64,000 nucleotides of DNA from CAYRJA01 sp964424455 (GTDB lineage: Bacteria; Bacteroidota; Bacteroidia; Chitinophagales; UBA10324). Both the position numbers and the translations under genes were made by a program. The number at the start of each line of letters is the position of its first letter. Position 1 is the stretch's first letter. This document shows, in pieces, positions 28,217 through 37,059 of the stretch. Under the pieces are notes generated by a model. The model made no database searches, was not told the DNA's origin, and saw nothing but the letters and a program-made list of their open reading frames with translations. Location: assembly GCA_964424455.1 (NCBI GenBank), contig CAYRJA010000003.1, positions 7,122 through 71,121 of the forward strand, read 5' to 3'.

Positions 28217-30820
28217 ATGAGTTCAGCAAAAAGTTTCGTTATTCTAATCCTCATTCTGTTTGCCTTTATGTCCAATGGACAGGTAATATGGCAAGATAAT
28301 TTTAATAATGGTTGTGCAGGAAAGGGAGCATGTTCTTATTTAAGCAATACACCCTATAATAACTGGACAGTAAAAAACGGGACTACTCATAATGCAGCGC
28401 AGGGAAATGAATGGTATGTCAGTTCTTCAGAATCCGGCGGGATTGCAGCAGGAACTTGCGGAATGAAAGATGGCACTGATGGCACTTTACATATTGCTAA
28501 TGTTCCCAACTCCCCGCTTGCTTCATTGGTATGTTCGAGTGGAGATTGTGGAGCCGCTTACGATGGAGGATATAATCTCTCTGGAAATGTAACAACAGAT
28601 ACCCGCGCTGTAACACCATTAATTAATTGCACAGGATATAACGGAACCATTTCTGTATCCTTTCTCTATATGGAGGACGGACAAGGCGATATAGATAATT
28701 TTACCCTTGACTACTCACCTGATGGTGGAGTAACCTGGTCCCAATTAGCTAATCCCACAAAAACGGTTAGTACAGGTTGCGGATCAGGTGAAAGCCAGTG
28801 GACAGCATTTACCATTCCTCTGCCGGCTTCAGCAAAGGGTAATCCAAATGTTAAGATTGGATTTCGTTGGGTTAATGATAATGATGCTGTAGGGTCAGAT
28901 CCATCAGTTGCAATTGATAATGTAGTGGTTTGTCAGGAATCTATCGCAGCGGATTTTACGGCCTCAGCTACTACTATTTGTATAGGCGACAATGTTAATT
29001 TTACTGACAATACTCACTCCGGATGCGGTACAGTAAAAATATACGCGTGGACTTTTCAGGGTGGAAATCCAGCAAGCTATATCGGACAAACACCCCCTCC
29101 GGTAACTTACAGCACAGCAGGAAGCTATAATGTGCAATTATTTGTTCAAGATGATCATAACAACAGCAACACACTGTCACGGGTTGCTTATGTAAATGTT
29201 CAGGCATGTAATCCGCTATCTGTTGATTTTACAGGGGCACCAAGCAGTGTTTGTGAAAACGAGTGTGTTGATTTTAATGCTATTGTCAGTGGCGGAAAAA
29301 CACCATATACTTATGCATGGTCGTTTCAGGGAGGTAACCCTGCTTCGGCGGCTATTGCCCAACCACAATCGTGCTATGCTACGGCAGGCAGTTATACTGT
29401 TCAGTTAACTGTAACAGATGCTTCCGGCAGTACTGCTTCCAAATCCATTCCTCAATACATTACTGTTACAAAATGCGGGGCAGTCCCCGTCATTGATTTT
29501 TCAGCAAATAAAACAACCATTTGTTCCGGCGAATGTGTGCAGTTTACGGATTTATCCACTAATAACCCAACATCATGGAATTGGAGTATTAATCCCGGCT
29601 CAGGTGTAACACCACCTAATCCGCAGACACAAAACCCGAGTGTTTGCTTCAGCACTCCGGGTGTTTATGATGTTACACTTCAGGCATCTAATACCATAGG
29701 AGCGGGCACAGCCCGGACAAAAACTGCTTACATCACCGTGCAAAGCTGTGCCGCGCCGTTAGTAACTGATTTTAGTGTGGATCCAGGTCTTTATTTATGT
29801 ACAGGCGATTGTGCCACTTTTACTGATTTAAGCACGAGTGGCTCTACCATTGATACATGGTTATGGACTTTTAACGGAGGCACCATTGCCGGTACTACCA
29901 GCAACACTTATCTGGGAAAAACACCGCCTCAGGTATGTTACGACACTCCGGGAAGTTATTCAGTTAAACTTTATTGTCATGATGAGAGTAATAATTCACA
30001 GACGAAACAGGAATTCATCACAGTAACAAACTGTACGGGAATTAATCCTAAAGGCGCTGCATCAGACTCGGTGATTTGTACAGGCAGTTGTGTTTCGTTT
30101 ACCGATTTAAGCACTACAACTACAGGAGATGCAATCGTTGGATGGGAATGGACTTTTAACGGAGCAGACCCACCTAAATCAACTGTACAAAACCCTTCAA
30201 TGGTATGCTATCCGACAGGTGGTGTTTATCCGATATCACTAAAAGTTTACACGGCTTCAGATGTTGATTCGTCAACACTTCCGTTTACAATAATGGTGAA
30301 TGACCCGGTACCGGTGAAAACAAACTTTGATGCTGTTACAGTTGTTCAGGGAAACAGCCAGTCAATTGTTGCATCGGGAGGCGTATCCTATACCTGGACA
30401 GACTCACCTTCCGGCACCCTTAATTACTATAGCGGGTCAAGTGTGCTTGCTCATCCGCAGGACACCACTTCATATACAGTGACAATGACGGATGCTACAG
30501 GATGTACTTCTACAAAAACAGTAGTTATTAATGTAATTCCGCCGAATTTAGTCTGGGCTCCTAATGCATTTGCCCCGGGCGGGCTACCGGAGAATAAGAT
30601 TTTCAGAGTATTTACCTCTGGCTTGTTAAGTACAATAGAGCTAAGGATTTTTGATCGTTGGGGCGAGTTACTTTTCTCCACAACCGATCCTAATGGCTTT
30701 TGGGATGGTACTTTCAAAGGAGTGAATGTAAACTCCGGAGTTTATGTTTACTATTATAAAGTTGTTTTTCAGGATGGAACTGAGGTGAAGCAATCGGGCG
30801 ATGTAACATTGCTTCGATAA
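28217..30820 (+). CDS. Large T9SS-secreted multi-PKD protein with CHU_C end
   Basis: 867 residues. The signal peptide ends near FMSNGQ. Residues about 20-240 are a MAM- or jelly-roll-like domain (YSPDGGVTWSQL, GFRWVND, AIDNVVV). Five PKD domains follow at about 243-700, each with a C-x3-C pair (CSGECVQFTDLS, CTGDCATFTDLS, CTGSCVSFTDLS). The C-terminal ~90 residues are a CHU_C sorting domain (WAPNAFAPGG, FDRWGE, WDGTFKG, SGVYVYYY). Cargo of type IX secretion. Its N-terminal domain resembles that of the protein at 2232-5429, so the two may be related surface adhesins. A TACTTTTA box near 28167 may be its promoter. Confidence 0.88.
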   Translation: MSSAKSFVILILILFAFMSNGQVIWQDNFNNGCAGKGACSYLSNTPYNNWTVKNGTTHNAAQGNEWYVSSSESGGIAAGTCGMKDGTDGTLHIANVPNSPLASLVCSSGDCGAAYDGGYNLSGNVTTDTRAVTPLINCTGYNGTISVSFLYMEDGQGDIDNFTLDYSPDGGVTWSQLANPTKTVSTGCGSGESQWTAFTIPLPASAKGNPNVKIGFRWVNDNDAVGSDPSVAIDNVVVCQESIAADFTASATTICIGDNVNFTDNTHSGCGTVKIYAWTFQGGNPASYIGQTPPPVTYSTAGSYNVQLFVQDDHNNSNTLSRVAYVNVQACNPLSVDFTGAPSSVCENECVDFNAIVSGGKTPYTYAWSFQGGNPASAAIAQPQSCYATAGSYTVQLTVTDASGSTASKSIPQYITVTKCGAVPVIDFSANKTTICSGECVQFTDLSTNNPTSWNWSINPGSGVTPPNPQTQNPSVCFSTPGVYDVTLQASNTIGAGTARTKTAYITVQSCAAPLVTDFSVDPGLYLCTGDCATFTDLSTSGSTIDTWLWTFNGGTIAGTTSNTYLGKTPPQVCYDTPGSYSVKLYCHDESNNSQTKQEFITVTNCTGINPKGAASDSVICTGSCVSFTDLSTTTTGDAIVGWEWTFNGADPPKSTVQNPSMVCYPTGGVYPISLKVYTASDVDSSTLPFTIMVNDPVPVKTNFDAVTVVQGNSQSIVASGGVSYTWTDSPSGTLNYYSGSSVLAHPQDTTSYTVTMTDATGCTSTKTVVINVIPPNLVWAPNAFAPGGLPENKIFRVFTSGLLSTIELRIFDRWGELLFSTTDPNGFWDGTFKGVNVNSGVYVYYYKVVFQDGTEVKQSGDVTLLR

Positions 30821-30867
30821 TTTTTCTATAATTCATTAATCTGCTATTAATGGCAGACAAATATTTT

Positions 30868-30875
30868 TATTTTTG
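30868..30875 (+). promoter_or_regulatory. TATTTTTG promoter box for sugar-modification operon
   Basis: An exact TAnnTTTG match 23 bp upstream of the ATG at 30899. It would drive the dehydrogenase-formyltransferase-asnB unit. Confidence 0.6.
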
Positions 30876-30898
30876 GCGCGTATTCGCAAAATTTTATC

Positions 30899-31912
30899 AT
30901 GATTATTCGCTTTGGAATTATTGGATGCGGTTATATTGGTAATCGTCATGCAAAACATATTACTGAACATCCAGAGGCAAAACTTGTAATTGCTTATGAT
31001 ATTGATTCCGGAATCTCTAAAGACTTTGCCAATAATTATAAAATAGAACAAGCTAAGTCGTTAGATGATTTATTGAAAAATCCGGATGTAGATATTGTAT
31101 CTGTTTGTACTCCTAACGGAAATCATTTTCAATCGGCGCTGGCAGTACTTGAAGCCCGAAAGCATGTAATTGTAGAAAAACCAATGACACTCAAAAGTGA
31201 ACATGCGGAGCAATTAATTAATGCGGCGCTTAATAATAACAAACAGTTATTCGTAGTAAAACAAAACCGATTTAATCCTCCTGTACAGGCAGTAAAGAAG
31301 ATATTGGATGATGGGAAGCTTGGTAAAATATATTATGTAGTAATAAACTGTTACTGGAACCGGAATAAAGAATATTACGAGAGTTCAAAGTGGAAAGGAA
31401 CAAAAGAGATGGATGGCGGAACATTGTTCACACAGTTCTCTCACTTTGTTGATATTTCCTATTACTTGTTTGGAGATGTGGAAAATATCAGCGGTATTAT
31501 AAAAAACACGGCACATGACGGGCTGATAGAGTTTGAAGATACGGGGTCATTTACTTACAATTATTTGAATGGAGCTTTAGGAAGTCTGAATTATACTACG
31601 ACATCCTTTGAACAAAACATGGAAGGTTCTCTCACCGTGTTTGCAGAAAATGCAACAATCAAAATTGGGGGTAAATATCTAAACGCCCTTGAATACCAAA
31701 AAACTGATGGATTTGACATTGTTGATTTACCTCAATCCGGTCCTGCCAATGACTATGGATTCTATCAAGGCAGCATGAGTAATCACAATAAGATGATTGC
31801 AAATGTGATAGATGTGCTTAATGGAAAAAGTCAAGTCATGACCAAAGCGCATGACGGAATGAAGGTAGTGGATATTATAGAACGGATGTATAAATCCGCA
31901 AAACGTATGTAA
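30899..31912 (+). CDS. Gfo/Idh/MocA oxidoreductase, sugar-nucleotide dehydrogenase type
   Basis: 337 residues. A Rossmann motif GIIGCGYIGNRH lies at 6-17. The family motif VEKPMTL lies near 98, and the C-terminal Gfo_Idh domain includes a TLFTQFSHFVDI stretch with a His in the active-site region. It resembles WlbA/WbpB-type UDP-N-acetyl-hexosamine 3-dehydrogenases of polysaccharide clusters. The next gene begins 2 bp after the stop. The context with an N-formyltransferase supports synthesis of a modified amino sugar. The exact substrate is not shown. Confidence 0.82.
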   Translation: MIIRFGIIGCGYIGNRHAKHITEHPEAKLVIAYDIDSGISKDFANNYKIEQAKSLDDLLKNPDVDIVSVCTPNGNHFQSALAVLEARKHVIVEKPMTLKSEHAEQLINAALNNNKQLFVVKQNRFNPPVQAVKKILDDGKLGKIYYVVINCYWNRNKEYYESSKWKGTKEMDGGTLFTQFSHFVDISYYLFGDVENISGIIKNTAHDGLIEFEDTGSFTYNYLNGALGSLNYTTTSFEQNMEGSLTVFAENATIKIGGKYLNALEYQKTDGFDIVDLPQSGPANDYGFYQGSMSNHNKMIANVIDVLNGKSQVMTKAHDGMKVVDIIERMYKSAKRM

Positions 31913-31914
31913 AA

Positions 31915-32685
31915 TTGAAAGAAGTTATTTTCCTTGGTGCAAAGCAAATAGGTTATTATAGTCTGGAATTTTTACTTAAAAACAGAAATCAGTTTGATAT
32001 AACAATTTGTGCTGCAATCCCGGGAAGAAAGATAGGTACCGGTCAACAATATGATATCGGGAATTTATGCAAACAATATAATGTACCTGTTATCGAATCG
32101 CTTGAAGAATTATCCAATCATCATCCGGTAGATTTTCTTATCTCTGTTCAGTATAATCGTATTTTAAAAAAACAGCATATTGAGAAGGCAAAAGAGTTGG
32201 CTGTTAATCTTCACATGGCACCACTGCCTGAATACCGCGGATGCAACCAGTTCTCTTATGCTATTATTGATGGTAAGAAAGAATTTGGCACAACACTCCA
32301 TGTATTAGATGAGTCCATTGATGGCGGGGATATTTTATTTGAGAGAAGATTTCCTATACCGGAAAATTCCTATGCACGGGATCTGTTTAAGAAGACAGAT
32401 GAGGAGTCATTGACTCTTTTTAAAGAATGTGTTCCACTGCTGTTACAGGGAAAATATAAACGCATTCCCCAGCAAAGATTGGTTGCTGACAGAGGAACCT
32501 CCCTTCATTTCAGAAACGAAATTGAAAATCTGAAACAGATAGATCTTTCATGGACTCTTGAAAAAATTCAGAAACACATTCGGGCTACCGAGTTTCCGCC
32601 TTTTGATCCTCCTTATACAATCATTAATGGAATAAAAAAAGTTGTTTCACTGAATGATGAAGGGCAGTATCAATTATTAAATTAA
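31915..32685 (+). CDS. Formyltransferase, probably sugar N-formyltransferase
   Basis: 256 residues starting at TTG (31915). Catalytic N-H-D residues are visible: NLHMAPLPEYRG has Asn and His, and DGGDILFE has Asp. This is the core of methionyl-tRNA formyltransferase-like enzymes, but the protein lacks the tRNA-binding C-terminal domain and the SLLP element of Fmt. Sugar N-formyltransferases of the VioF/FdtF type use 10-formyl-THF on amino-sugar nucleotides. It is the second gene of the operon. Formylation of a surface sugar is inference from operon and length. Confidence 0.8.
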   Translation: MKEVIFLGAKQIGYYSLEFLLKNRNQFDITICAAIPGRKIGTGQQYDIGNLCKQYNVPVIESLEELSNHHPVDFLISVQYNRILKKQHIEKAKELAVNLHMAPLPEYRGCNQFSYAIIDGKKEFGTTLHVLDESIDGGDILFERRFPIPENSYARDLFKKTDEESLTLFKECVPLLLQGKYKRIPQQRLVADRGTSLHFRNEIENLKQIDLSWTLEKIQKHIRATEFPPFDPPYTIINGIKKVVSLNDEGQYQLLN

Positions 32686-32696
32686 ATTAAACTGTA

Positions 32697-32942
32697 GTGA
32701 AGGTTCTGATTCTTTGTAATGATTTCTCTCCTCTAAATGCTATCATCACTCAGTGTTCATACAGTTGGTTTCATCAATTGAAAGAACTGTTAGATGTATC
32801 AGTTACTGTGAATGAATTTGATACGGCATTTTACACAATGGAAAGACAGACTAAAACTCTGTCAGAAATTCTATGGGCAAACTTAAATCTTCCGGCTAAA
32901 AACTTTACAGTACTTTTACTGCGAACATTATGTGCGGCATAG
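32697..32942 (+). pseudogene. Probable remnant of a glycosyltransferase N-terminus
   Basis: An 81-codon frame from GTG 32697. The first 30 residues (MKVLILCNDFSPLNA, then YSWFHQLKE) match the opening of GT4-like glycosyltransferases that begin with a similar NDFPPLN and YSWYKYF pattern. The rest (TLSEILWANLN) does not continue the fold, and the frame runs 13 bp into asnB. It lacks all catalytic parts. It may be a truncated gene left by a deletion; a short functional peptide cannot be excluded. Confidence 0.4.
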
Positions 32943-34774
32943 CAGGATACTACTCTCCACAACAATCATTTACAGAACAGGATTTAAAACGAATGACGGA
33001 TTCCATCAGTCACCGGGGACCTGATGCGGAAGGCTTTTTCTCAGACCGCATTGTAGGATTAGGTCATCGCCGGCTGAGTATTATTGATTTATCCACTGCT
33101 GCAAATCAACCCATGTTTACTTCAGACGGCAGATACAGTATTATTTTCAACGGAGAAATTTTCAATTACCGTGAGTTGGCAGTTGATGTTAAACAACCAT
33201 TGAAAACACATTCTGATACAGAAGTAATCATGAATCTGATTGCTGAGAAAGGTCCTGAAGTAGTGAATACTTTTAACGGAATGTTTGCCATTGCATTTTA
33301 TGACAGAGTAAAGGGAGAGTTGCTTCTGTTTCGTGATCGGCTGGGGATAAAGCCGTTGTTTTATTACCAGAATGATATAGACATTGTTTTTGCTTCCGAG
33401 ATAAAAGCATTGAGAGCAATAGAAAAGATTTCTTCAGCAGCACAAATCAATCCGACAGCGATTGCCCAGTTTATGCATATCGGATACATTGCTGAACCTC
33501 GAACTATTTACTCCAACATATTCAAATTTCCGGCAGGCGCTTATGCAAGTATCACATCTTCAGGAATGGAGATAAAACATTTCTGGAAGAATGAAGAACA
33601 AATACAACCTGAAACTGTAACGGATTTACAAACCGCAAAAGCAACATTCCGTTCGCTGATGCAAAATGCAGTTGAACTGCGAATGATAAGTGATGTACCA
33701 TTCGGTACATTTCTGAGTGGAGGTATTGACTCCAGTATTGTTACAGCTTTAGCTCAAACGGTTTCTGTAGATCCGGTTAAAACATTCTCCATCGGATTTA
33801 AGGAATCAAAGTTTAATGAGAGTGAATATGCAAAAAATGTTTCCCGCCATCTTCATACAGAGCATTACGAATTTATTGTAACCTATAAGGAAGCCATTGA
33901 TTTGGCTTATACGATTATTGATGTATATGATGAACCATTCGCTGATCCGTCAGCTATACCTACAATGATTGTTTCAAAACTCGCACGTCAATATGTTACA
34001 ATGACATTATCGGGAGACGGTGGTGATGAGTTGTTTCATGGATATGGAATGTACACATGGGCAAAACGATTGAGTAACCCGCTGATTAGCGCTGCAAGGA
34101 AACCCGCAGCGTTATTGCTTTCAACTTTACCACATAGGTATAAGAGAGCGGGATTCGTTCTGAATTATCCTTCCAAAGAAAGAATCAGAAACCATATTTT
34201 TTCTCAGGAGCAATACTTCTTTAGTGAAAAGGAAATAGAAAGTTTATTAGTAAAAAAACCGAACACAAATTATTTTTTGAATGAGAATATGGGAGCGCTG
34301 AAGCGAAAACTTTCAGCTAAAGAAGAACAGGCGTTATTTGATATTAACCATTATTTAAAAGATGATTTACTGGTTAAGGTGGATCGTGCAAGCATGAAAT
34401 ATTCTCTTGAAACAAGAACTCCCTTTCTTGATTACCGTGTGGTTTCGTTTGCACTCAATCTGTCAGAAAATTTGAAAATAAAAAATGGAGTGTCAAAGTA
34501 TTTACTTAAAGAAGTGCTCTATGATTTAGTGCCTAAAGAATATTTCAATCGCCCTAAGTGGGGTTTTTCAATTCCATTGAGTTCGTGGCTGACGAATGAA
34601 CTAAAACCATTACTTGAAGAAACGCTTAATGAAAAAACGGTTGACGAGTTTGGAATTGTTGATGCAAAGAAAGTTTCAGAACTAAAAAGAAGATTTCTGA
34701 ATGGTGAAAAATACCTTTTCAACCGGATGTGGAATCTAATCATTCTACACCAGTGGTTAAAGAAAAATAAGTAA
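32930..34774 (+). CDS. asnB: Asparagine synthase (glutamine-hydrolysing)
   Basis: 614 residues. Cys2 is the glutaminase nucleophile (MCGIAGYYS). The GATase II domain covers about 1-210 (SHRGPDAEGFF, GHRRLSIIDLS, FNGEIFNYREL). The synthase domain has the PP-loop FLSGGIDSSIV near 262 and SGDGGDELFHGY. It transfers an amide from Gln to an acid substrate. AsnB copies in polysaccharide clusters often amidate a uronic acid or sugar-linked acid, and the operon here makes that as likely as free Asn synthesis. Confidence 0.9.
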   Translation: MCGIAGYYSPQQSFTEQDLKRMTDSISHRGPDAEGFFSDRIVGLGHRRLSIIDLSTAANQPMFTSDGRYSIIFNGEIFNYRELAVDVKQPLKTHSDTEVIMNLIAEKGPEVVNTFNGMFAIAFYDRVKGELLLFRDRLGIKPLFYYQNDIDIVFASEIKALRAIEKISSAAQINPTAIAQFMHIGYIAEPRTIYSNIFKFPAGAYASITSSGMEIKHFWKNEEQIQPETVTDLQTAKATFRSLMQNAVELRMISDVPFGTFLSGGIDSSIVTALAQTVSVDPVKTFSIGFKESKFNESEYAKNVSRHLHTEHYEFIVTYKEAIDLAYTIIDVYDEPFADPSAIPTMIVSKLARQYVTMTLSGDGGDELFHGYGMYTWAKRLSNPLISAARKPAALLLSTLPHRYKRAGFVLNYPSKERIRNHIFSQEQYFFSEKEIESLLVKKPNTNYFLNENMGALKRKLSAKEEQALFDINHYLKDDLLVKVDRASMKYSLETRTPFLDYRVVSFALNLSENLKIKNGVSKYLLKEVLYDLVPKEYFNRPKWGFSIPLSSWLTNELKPLLEETLNEKTVDEFGIVDAKKVSELKRRFLNGEKYLFNRMWNLIILHQWLKKNK

Positions 34775-34813
34775 ATCGGCAGAAAAGATTTCCAACCTTT
34801 CATCATCTATTCC

Positions 34814-34821
34814 TACATTTG
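34814..34821 (+). promoter_or_regulatory. TACATTTG promoter box for GGGP synthase gene
   Basis: An exact TAnnTTTG match ending 11 bp before ATG 34833. A start site about 7 bp downstream of the box would give a leader of only a few bases. Confidence 0.6.
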
Positions 34822-34832
34822 TTCACACGCGA

Positions 34833-35585
34833 ATGAAACAACAGATTTACCACTCTATCATTGAAGGAAAAAAAGCAGGACAGAAAAAATTTGCTGTACT
34901 GATTGATCCCGACAAAGTAACACGCGAATCGCTGTTACAGACGGTTGACTTGTCAGTGAAAGCTGAAGTAGATTATATCTTTTTAGGCGGAAGCTTATTG
35001 GTAAATAATGTACTGAATGAGTGTGTTGAGGGAATAAAAAATGCATGTAAGATTCCTGTTATTCTATTTCCCGGAAGTGTTACACAAGTAAACAATAAAG
35101 CAGACGCAATATTTTTTCTTTCGCTTATTTCCGGACGCAATCCTGATTTGCTGATTGGTCAGCATGTAATTGCAGCGCCTCTTGTAAAAGAAAGCGGCTT
35201 GGAGGTTTTACCAACCGGTTATATGCTGATTGACGGAGGAAGGGGAACAACAGTTTCTTATATCAGCAACACTACTCCGATTCCGGCGGACAAAAATGAT
35301 ATTGCAATGAGCACTGCCATGGCGGGCGAAATGCTTGGGTTGAAACTGATTTTTATGGATGCAGGCAGCGGAGCAAATCATCCGGTTAGAACTTCTATGA
35401 TAAAAAAAGTCAGTGAAAGTATTTCCGTTCCACTGATTGTCGGAGGCGGAATTATAACACCTGAAAAAGCATTGGAAAGCTGCAAAGCCGGTGCGGATAT
35501 TATTGTTGTGGGGAATGCTATTGAGAAGGACTTATCTCTTATATCGCGGATGTCTGATACAATTCACTCGCTGGAATTAGTATGA
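34833..35585 (+). CDS. Geranylgeranylglyceryl phosphate synthase family protein
   Basis: 250 residues, a TIM-barrel PcrB/GGGPS protein. Motifs: LIDPDKVTRESLL near 23, FLGGSLLVNN near 51, ILFPGSVTQV near 77, YMLIDGGRGTTVSY near 130, DAGSGANHPV near 176 and IVGGGI near 198. It joins a polyprenyl diphosphate to sn-glycerol 1-phosphate. Bacteroidota carry group II enzymes of this family, though the biological use of the ether lipid is not settled. It is first in a run with rsgA and dtd. Confidence 0.88.
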   Translation: MKQQIYHSIIEGKKAGQKKFAVLIDPDKVTRESLLQTVDLSVKAEVDYIFLGGSLLVNNVLNECVEGIKNACKIPVILFPGSVTQVNNKADAIFFLSLISGRNPDLLIGQHVIAAPLVKESGLEVLPTGYMLIDGGRGTTVSYISNTTPIPADKNDIAMSTAMAGEMLGLKLIFMDAGSGANHPVRTSMIKKVSESISVPLIVGGGIITPEKALESCKAGADIIVVGNAIEKDLSLISRMSDTIHSLELV

Positions 35586-35666
35586 GAATAATTAACAACA
35601 GCAGACAGAAACAACAGGATTTTTTGCTGAACAATAAGCGGCTTACCGCAAGCATCAATTTTAAAA

Positions 35667-36599
35667 ATGCAGGGTAGAGTTATTAAATCCACCGGAAGTT
35701 GGTATAGTGTCTTGATGGAAGACAAAACTGTTGTACAATGCCGCATGACGGGGAAGTATCGCCTTATTGACAGACGAACTACTAACCCTGTCGTTATTGG
35801 TGATTTGGTAGAAGTGGAAATGGAAGAGGGAGTAGGAACCGGCATAATTAAAAAGGTAGTACCAAGGAGTAATTACATCATCCGCCAGTCATCACGGAAC
35901 AGAACAGCGGAACATATTCTTGCAGCAAATCTTGATCAGGCAATGCTGATGGCAACATTGTCACAGCCAAGAACTTCCACCGGATTCATAGACCGGTTTG
36001 TTGTTACAGCAACTGCTTATCACATTCCAACGACAATTGTTTTTAACAAGGCAGATATTTATTCTGAAGAAGAGCAAAAGGAACTGGAGAAACTTTCTGC
36101 ACTTTACGAAAAGGCGGGTTATAGCGTGATCTTAACTTCAGCAGAAAAAGAATTTCATGTGGATGATGTTAAGGAAATTCTCAGAAACAAAATTACACTG
36201 GTAGCCGGTCATTCCGGAGTGGGTAAATCAACACTCATCAATAAAATTTATCCCGGATTGAATCTGAAGACCGGAGAAATTTCTAATTACCATGGTAAAG
36301 GAACACATACTACCACCTTTGCAGAAATGTTTGAACTGCCATTCGGTGGATTTATTATTGATACTCCCGGAATAAAGGAATTCGGTATCCTTGACTTTAA
36401 AGTTGAGGAAGTGTCACACTACTTTCCGGAGATGGAGAAGGTGTTACACGATTGTCAGTTTAATAATTGTCTTCACATCAATGAGCCGAAATGTGCTGTG
36501 AAAGAAGCGGTAAAGCATGATGAAATAAGTGAGTCGCGGTACATTAACTACCGGAACATAATTGAAGAAATAAAATCAGAAGAAAAAATTTACGATTGA
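35667..36599 (+). CDS. rsgA: Ribosome small-subunit-dependent GTPase RsgA
   Basis: 310 residues. An N-terminal OB fold is followed by a circularly permuted GTPase: NKAD (G4) near 129, GHSGVGKST (G1) near 182, and DTPG (G3) near 232. A C-terminal zinc finger has C-x-F-N-N-C-x-H-x5-C. RsgA checks 30S subunit maturation. The start is ATG at 35667, 81 bp after the GGGPS stop. The stop is 1 bp from the dtd ATG, so the genes are coupled. Confidence 0.95.
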   Translation: MQGRVIKSTGSWYSVLMEDKTVVQCRMTGKYRLIDRRTTNPVVIGDLVEVEMEEGVGTGIIKKVVPRSNYIIRQSSRNRTAEHILAANLDQAMLMATLSQPRTSTGFIDRFVVTATAYHIPTTIVFNKADIYSEEEQKELEKLSALYEKAGYSVILTSAEKEFHVDDVKEILRNKITLVAGHSGVGKSTLINKIYPGLNLKTGEISNYHGKGTHTTTFAEMFELPFGGFIIDTPGIKEFGILDFKVEEVSHYFPEMEKVLHDCQFNNCLHINEPKCAVKEAVKHDEISESRYINYRNIIEEIKSEEKIYD

Positions 36600-36600
36600 G

Positions 36601-37053
36601 ATGCGCATATTGATTCAACGGGTTTCAGAAGCATCTGTAAGGATTGAAGGAGAGATTGTTTCCTCAATCGGTAACGGGTTGCTCGTGTTGCTGGGAATTG
36701 AAGAAGCAGATGCACCGGAAGATATTGAATGGCTTTCCTCAAAGATAGTTAACCTCCGAATCTTTGATGATACAAACGGAGTGATGAACCTTTCAGTGAA
36801 AGAGGTAAATGGAGAAATAATTTTAGTCAGTCAATTTACGCTACACGCTTCCACTAAGAAAGGGAATCGTCCTTCATACATCAAAGCGGCAAAACCGGAA
36901 ATAGCTGTTCCGCTCTATGAAAAAATGATTCAGCAGCTTATCAAAGATTTAGGAAAACCTGTCGCTACCGGAAAATTTGGTGCAGATATGAAAGTGAGTC
37001 TGATAAATAACGGTCCTGTTACAATTTGGATAGATTCAAAGAACAGGGAATAA
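36601..37053 (+). CDS. dtd: D-aminoacyl-tRNA deacylase
   Basis: 150 residues, full length. The two Dtd signature motifs are present: SQFTLHAS near 78-85 and the Gly-cisPro motif NGPVTIW near 138-144. It removes D-amino acids from mischarged tRNA. It follows rsgA with 1 bp between and converges on thiL with only 6 bp between the stops. Confidence 0.95.
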   Translation: MRILIQRVSEASVRIEGEIVSSIGNGLLVLLGIEEADAPEDIEWLSSKIVNLRIFDDTNGVMNLSVKEVNGEIILVSQFTLHASTKKGNRPSYIKAAKPEIAVPLYEKMIQQLIKDLGKPVATGKFGADMKVSLINNGPVTIWIDSKNRE

Positions 37054-37059
37054 CAGTTC

